The translations under genes were made by a program, and so were the position numbers. Under the pieces are notes generated by a model that was given only the letters and a program-made list of their open reading frames with translations, had not been told where the DNA came from and made no database searches. This document shows, in pieces, positions 6,778-9,443 of a DNA stretch of 9,443 nt. Numbering within the stretch: position 1 is the first letter of the stretch; the number at the start of each line of letters is the position of its first letter. This DNA comes from Desulfuromonadales bacterium C00003068 (lineage in GTDB: Bacteria > Desulfobacterota > Desulfuromonadia > Desulfuromonadales > Desulfuromonadaceae). The stretch covers positions 1 through 9,443 of the forward strand of contig MAXR01000039.1 in assembly GCA_001751155.1 (NCBI GenBank), in the 5' to 3' direction.

Positions 6778-8196
6778 TTAGTGGAAATGACTGCTATTAA
6801 TCAACATATGTACGGCGATACTTGCTACATAGCCTAAGGCAATAATAGGCGTAAACTTGAGGTGACGACCGAAAGTATAAACACCACGAGCCGTACCCAT
6901 TAGCGCAACACCCGCTGCAGAACCGATGGAAAGCATGCTACCACCAACACCCGCAGTCAGAGTAACGAGTAGCCAGTGGCCGTGAGACATATGTGGCTCC
7001 ATGGTTAATACCGCAAACATCACTGGGATATTATCAACAATCGCTGACAAGACACCAACAAGCACGTTTGCTTGAAACGGACCAAGCCCTGTGTACATCG
7101 CTTGCGATGCCATGGCCAAGTAACCAAACTGACCTAAACCGCCAACACATAAAATAACACCGTAGAAGAACAACAACGTATCCCACTCAGCACGAGCAAT
7201 TTTACGGAACAGATCAAAACCAGGTTGGCAATGCTCGCCAGTCATATTCAACGGGCTATCGGCCATAATACTGGCATGCTCTTTTTTCTTGATATAATAT
7301 GAGAACACACCTAAATAACCAAGGCCGAGCATCATGCCAGCCGCTGGGGGCAAGTGAAGAAAATTGTGAAAGGATACGGCAGTAACAATGGTTGCCAAGA
7401 AAAGAACCATAATCCGCTTAGCACCAAAGCGCATAGAAACCATCTCATCAATAGCCTGCGGTTTCTCTTTGCTAATCATGAAGTTCATGATAAATGCAGG
7501 AATAAACCAGTTAACAAGAGAGGGGAGGAACAGGACGAAAAACTCACTGAAGTCAACCATCCCTTTTTGCCATACCATCAAGGTGGTGATATCACCAAAT
7601 GGTGAGAATGCGCCACCAGCGTTAGCACCAACAACAACGTTGACACATGCCATAACAACAAATTTTTGATTTGAGCCACCAACAGCCATAACAACCGCAC
7701 CCATCAACAGAGCCGTTGTGAGGTTGTCAGCGATTGGAGAGATCAAGAAAGCTAAAATACCTGTTAACCAAAAAATCACTCGCAGCGAAAATCCGCGAGA
7801 AACAAGCCATGAACGCAGTGCTTGAAATACGTTACGCTCTTCCATCGCATTGATATAGGTCATCGCAGCCAATAAGAATAGTAACAGTTCAGCGTACTCG
7901 AGCAGGTTGTGCTTGATTGCCTCGTGAGGCAGCATTGGATCAATGTGCTTATAGGCTAAAGCAACCAGTACCCAAATGACACCAGCAGCCAAAAGAACAG
8001 GCTTACTTTTACGCAAGTGCAGCTGCTCCTCCATAATGACCAAGCTGTATGCCCCAACAAAAATCACCAAGGCTAAAATACCCAGTACCGAACCAGTTAA
8101 ATCTTGAATTGCACTACCACCGCCACTACTTGCGAAAGCGGGCCCAGCCATTAAAATGAACAACAGTGTAAATAAACTTTTCAAAACTTCCCCCAT
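6778..8196 (-). CDS. nhaD: Na+/H+ antiporter, NhaD family
   Basis: NhaD-type antiporters of the inner membrane (ion transporter superfamily, TC 2.A.62) export Na+ or Li+ in exchange for protons, supporting salt and alkali tolerance. The 472 residues form many hydrophobic segments. Conserved family stretches are SPIADNLTTALLMG (153-166), NAGGAFSPFGDITTLMVWQKG (192-212), SAIVDNIPVMFAV (384-396) and the Gly-rich segment at about 416-435; Asp157 and Asp388 are membrane-embedded acidic residues likely to matter for ion binding. The N-terminus has a signal-peptide-like segment ending AGPAFA-S. The start is uncertain: the ATG at 8196 has no ribosome site, whereas an in-frame TTG (8184-8182) follows GGGGGA by 4 bases and would give fMet-KSLFTLLFILMAGPAFA, a cleaner signal sequence. 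It is transcribed alone, with a terminator downstream and a long leader region upstream containing a perfect dyad. Confidence 0.95.
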   Translation of the reverse strand: MGEVLKSLFTLLFILMAGPAFASSGGGSAIQDLTGSVLGILALVIFVGAYSLVIMEEQLHLRKSKPVLLAAGVIWVLVALAYKHIDPMLPHEAIKHNLLEYAELLLFLLAAMTYINAMEERNVFQALRSWLVSRGFSLRVIFWLTGILAFLISPIADNLTTALLMGAVVMAVGGSNQKFVVMACVNVVVGANAGGAFSPFGDITTLMVWQKGMVDFSEFFVLFLPSLVNWFIPAFIMNFMISKEKPQAIDEMVSMRFGAKRIMVLFLATIVTAVSFHNFLHLPPAAGMMLGLGYLGVFSYYIKKKEHASIMADSPLNMTGEHCQPGFDLFRKIARAEWDTLLFFYGVILCVGGLGQFGYLAMASQAMYTGLGPFQANVLVGVLSAIVDNIPVMFAVLTMEPHMSHGHWLLVTLTAGVGGSMLSIGSAAGVALMGTARGVYTFGRHLKFTPIIALGYVASIAVHMLINSSHFH

Positions 8197-8375
8197 CCAA
8201 ACATAAAGAAACTAAGGAAACATCGGCATCGAATCTGCAATCAGATCGGCCACCCAAAAACTACATTTCATTCGTAGATCGAACCTCAAAACAAGGTTTC
8301 AAACTACGTACACATACCGCCCACAATTTAATTACAACCCATAAATAATTCTGGTCTACCAAACCAAAGTACATT

Positions 8376-8404
8376 TAAATATCACTTGAATTGTAGGGTG
8401 TCAA
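8376..8404 (-). promoter_or_regulatory. Candidate nhaD promoter
   Basis: A perfect -35 TTGACA (8399-8404) and 17-base spacer precede a weak -10 TATTTA (8376-8381, 3 of 6 matches). A start near 8369 would leave a leader of about 170 bases. A second candidate lies farther upstream at 8458-8485. Confidence 0.45.
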
Positions 8405-8412
8405 CAATTCAA
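8386..8412. repeat. Perfect 9-9-9 inverted repeat, operator-like, upstream of nhaD
   Basis: TTGAATTGT (8386-8394), a 9-base spacer (8395-8403) and ACAATTCAA (8404-8412) form an exact dyad with half-site centres 18 bases apart, suited to a dimeric DNA-binding protein. It covers the candidate nhaD -35 and most of the promoter spacer. AT-rich arms and no U tract argue against a terminator. The cognate regulator is unknown; the sequence is not CIRCE. Confidence 0.6.
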
Positions 8413-8542
8413 ATCTCTATCTGTAACATTATCTCGTTTTTGTATTTCCATTTGTCCTGTATATAAAAAATGTACGGTATTACAAATAGTTTGTTCCATC
8501 TTCACTATCAAATACACGTTAAAAATCTGTCTCTTTGAGTAC

Positions 8543-8572
8543 TTGCGAGACCGAATTCCAATAGGGTATAAT
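8543..8572 (+). promoter_or_regulatory. Sigma70-like promoter of the amidase gene
   Basis: TTGCGA (8543-8548, 4 of 6 matches), an 18-base spacer and a perfect TATAAT (8567-8572) point to a start near 8579 and a leader of about 43 bases before the ATG at 8622. Confidence 0.65.
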
Positions 8573-8621
8573 CAGCAAAACTTGACCTCGTCAACCCTCT
8601 ATCGTTAGGATCTCATCGACA

Positions 8622-9413
8622 ATGAAACAGGACGTTACAGCTTCAATAATACAATTCAATATTGCTCTCGGTGACGTGCAAACGAATCTCGCCACCGCCA
8701 TTGCCGGAATCAAGCGTGCAGCAAGCCAAGGGGCACAACTGGCAGTACTCCCAGAGATGTGGAGCACGGGCTATGACTACCGCCATCTTGCACAGCTGGC
8801 CGAAGAGACTCCGCGCATCCTCCTTACCTTGCAGACCTTAGCGCTTGACCTCAAGCTGGTAATTGTCGGTAGCCTGCCTGAAAAAAACGGCGACTCACTG
8901 TACAATTCTCTCTACGTTATCGACAATGGCCAACAGGTTGGCAAGTATCGCAAACTTCACCTCTTTTCGACCATGGGCGAAGATCGTTTTTTATCGGCAG
9001 GTCATCAGTGCTGCGTTGTGCCAACAACAATAGGCCGTCTCGGTGTTGCGATCTGCTATGATCTGCGATTCCCTGAACTGTTTAGAAAGATGGCCCTAGA
9101 GGGAGCTGAAATCATCTGCCTGCCTGCGGAGTGGCCAAAACCACGCCAAGAGCACTGGCGCACGCTACTCAGAGCGCGAGCCATTGAGAACCAACTTTTT
9201 ATTGCCGCAGCCAACTGTTGTGGCATTCAGGGTAAACTTGATTTTTTTGGTATGAGTATGTTGATTTCAGCCCGAGGCGATGTGCTGGCTGAAAGCGGTG
9301 AAGTGAATACCGAATTGATCGCGACTTTTGAACGCGAAGAGATGATTAAATATCGCTCGCAAATCCCCTGTTTTCATGATCGGCGACCTGAAGTCTACGG
9401 CACGCTGCCATAG
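8622..9413 (+). CDS. Carbon-nitrogen hydrolase, omega-amidase/Nit2/YafV-like
   Basis: This cytoplasmic nitrilase-superfamily enzyme hydrolyses carbon-nitrogen bonds of amides. The catalytic residues are visible: Glu45 (LPEMWSTG), Lys111 (KYRKLHLF), the second Glu at 120 (MGEDRF) and nucleophile Cys145 (VAICYDLRFPELFR). That last motif and the 263-residue length are typical of the omega-amidase branch (Nit2, YafV), which converts omega-amides of 2-oxoglutaramate or 2-oxosuccinamate to the 2-oxoacids. The subfamily is an inference from motifs; general amidase is the safe call. ARAIENQLFIAAAN (185-198) is another superfamily stretch. The ATG follows AGGA (8607-8610) by 11 bases, a weak site. The gene diverges from nhaD and has its own promoter. 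It ends with TAG at 9411-9413, and only 30 bases remain, with no clear terminator. Confidence 0.9.
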   Translation: MKQDVTASIIQFNIALGDVQTNLATAIAGIKRAASQGAQLAVLPEMWSTGYDYRHLAQLAEETPRILLTLQTLALDLKLVIVGSLPEKNGDSLYNSLYVIDNGQQVGKYRKLHLFSTMGEDRFLSAGHQCCVVPTTIGRLGVAICYDLRFPELFRKMALEGAEIICLPAEWPKPRQEHWRTLLRARAIENQLFIAAANCCGIQGKLDFFGMSMLISARGDVLAESGEVNTELIATFEREEMIKYRSQIPCFHDRRPEVYGTLP

Positions 9414-9443
9414 GCTAGAATCATTGGCCTAGAGGCTTAGCAC

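Larger units (their letters stand above)
8197..8621. other. AT-rich divergent intergenic region between nhaD and the amidase gene
   Basis: These 425 bases carry no convincing reading frame. They hold a candidate nhaD promoter (8376-8404) overlapping a perfect dyad (8386-8412), a second weaker minus-strand promoter candidate (TTGTAA at 8480-8485, 16-base spacer, TATACA at 8458-8463), and the amidase promoter (8543-8572). About 170 bases of potential nhaD leader (8197-8370) contain only short, weak inverted repeats; I do not recognise a known riboswitch there. Confidence 0.7.

Noticed and set aside
8261..8298. Small inverted repeats in the nhaD leader (CTAC/GTAG and AACCT/AGGTT)
   Set aside because: Arms of 4-5 bases are expected by chance in AT-rich sequence; no riboswitch architecture is recognisable.
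9411..9443. Terminator after the amidase gene
   Set aside because: Only a 5-bp imperfect repeat (TAGGC/GCCTA) is visible in the last bases, and no U tract lies within the window.

Overview
The window reads as a chromosomal housekeeping segment of a Gram-negative bacterium, most likely a marine or brackish member of the Desulfuromonadales (former Deltaproteobacteria). The basis is the class I heat-shock order hrcA-grpE-dnaK-dnaJ under a perfect CIRCE operator, hemW directly upstream, a NhaD-type sodium/proton antiporter, exported proteins with Sec signals, and moderate base composition. The lineage is an inference from gene order and protein character; no marker gene in the window settles it.

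Layout, left to right. Positions 1-369 (minus) hold the 5' part of a gene for an exported TPR-like protein that runs off the window. Positions 400-450 hold the terminator of the heat-shock operon, whose stem is complete only in minus-strand RNA because it uses G-U pairs. Positions 507-5518 (minus) hold the operon: sigma70-like promoter, CIRCE, hrcA, grpE, dnaK, a 12-bp hairpin, then dnaJ starting with TTG. Positions 5547-6695 (minus) hold hemW, a radical SAM heme chaperone. A strong terminator at 6711-6750 separates hemW from nhaD (6778-8196, minus). Positions 8197-8621 are a 425-base AT-rich divergent intergenic region with candidate promoters for both flanking genes and a perfect 9-9-9 dyad over the predicted nhaD -35. 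Positions 8622-9413 (plus) hold a nitrilase-superfamily amidase of the omega-amidase/Nit2/YafV type.

How the genes work together: HrcA binds CIRCE and represses its own operon, which makes the DnaK-DnaJ-GrpE chaperone machine. This is a negative-feedback heat-shock switch; HrcA is classically kept active by GroEL, which is not in this window. HemW, NhaD and the amidase are independent functions that happen to be adjacent.

I found no mobile element, CRISPR array, RNA gene, toxin-antitoxin pair or novel multigene system. The points worth a second look are regulatory or single-residue: the nhaD dyad, an Ile in place of the near-invariant Ser/Thr of the third Hsp70 signature in DnaK, the TTG start and preceding hairpin of dnaJ, alternative starts for nhaD and grpE, and terminators placed directly against the next gene.
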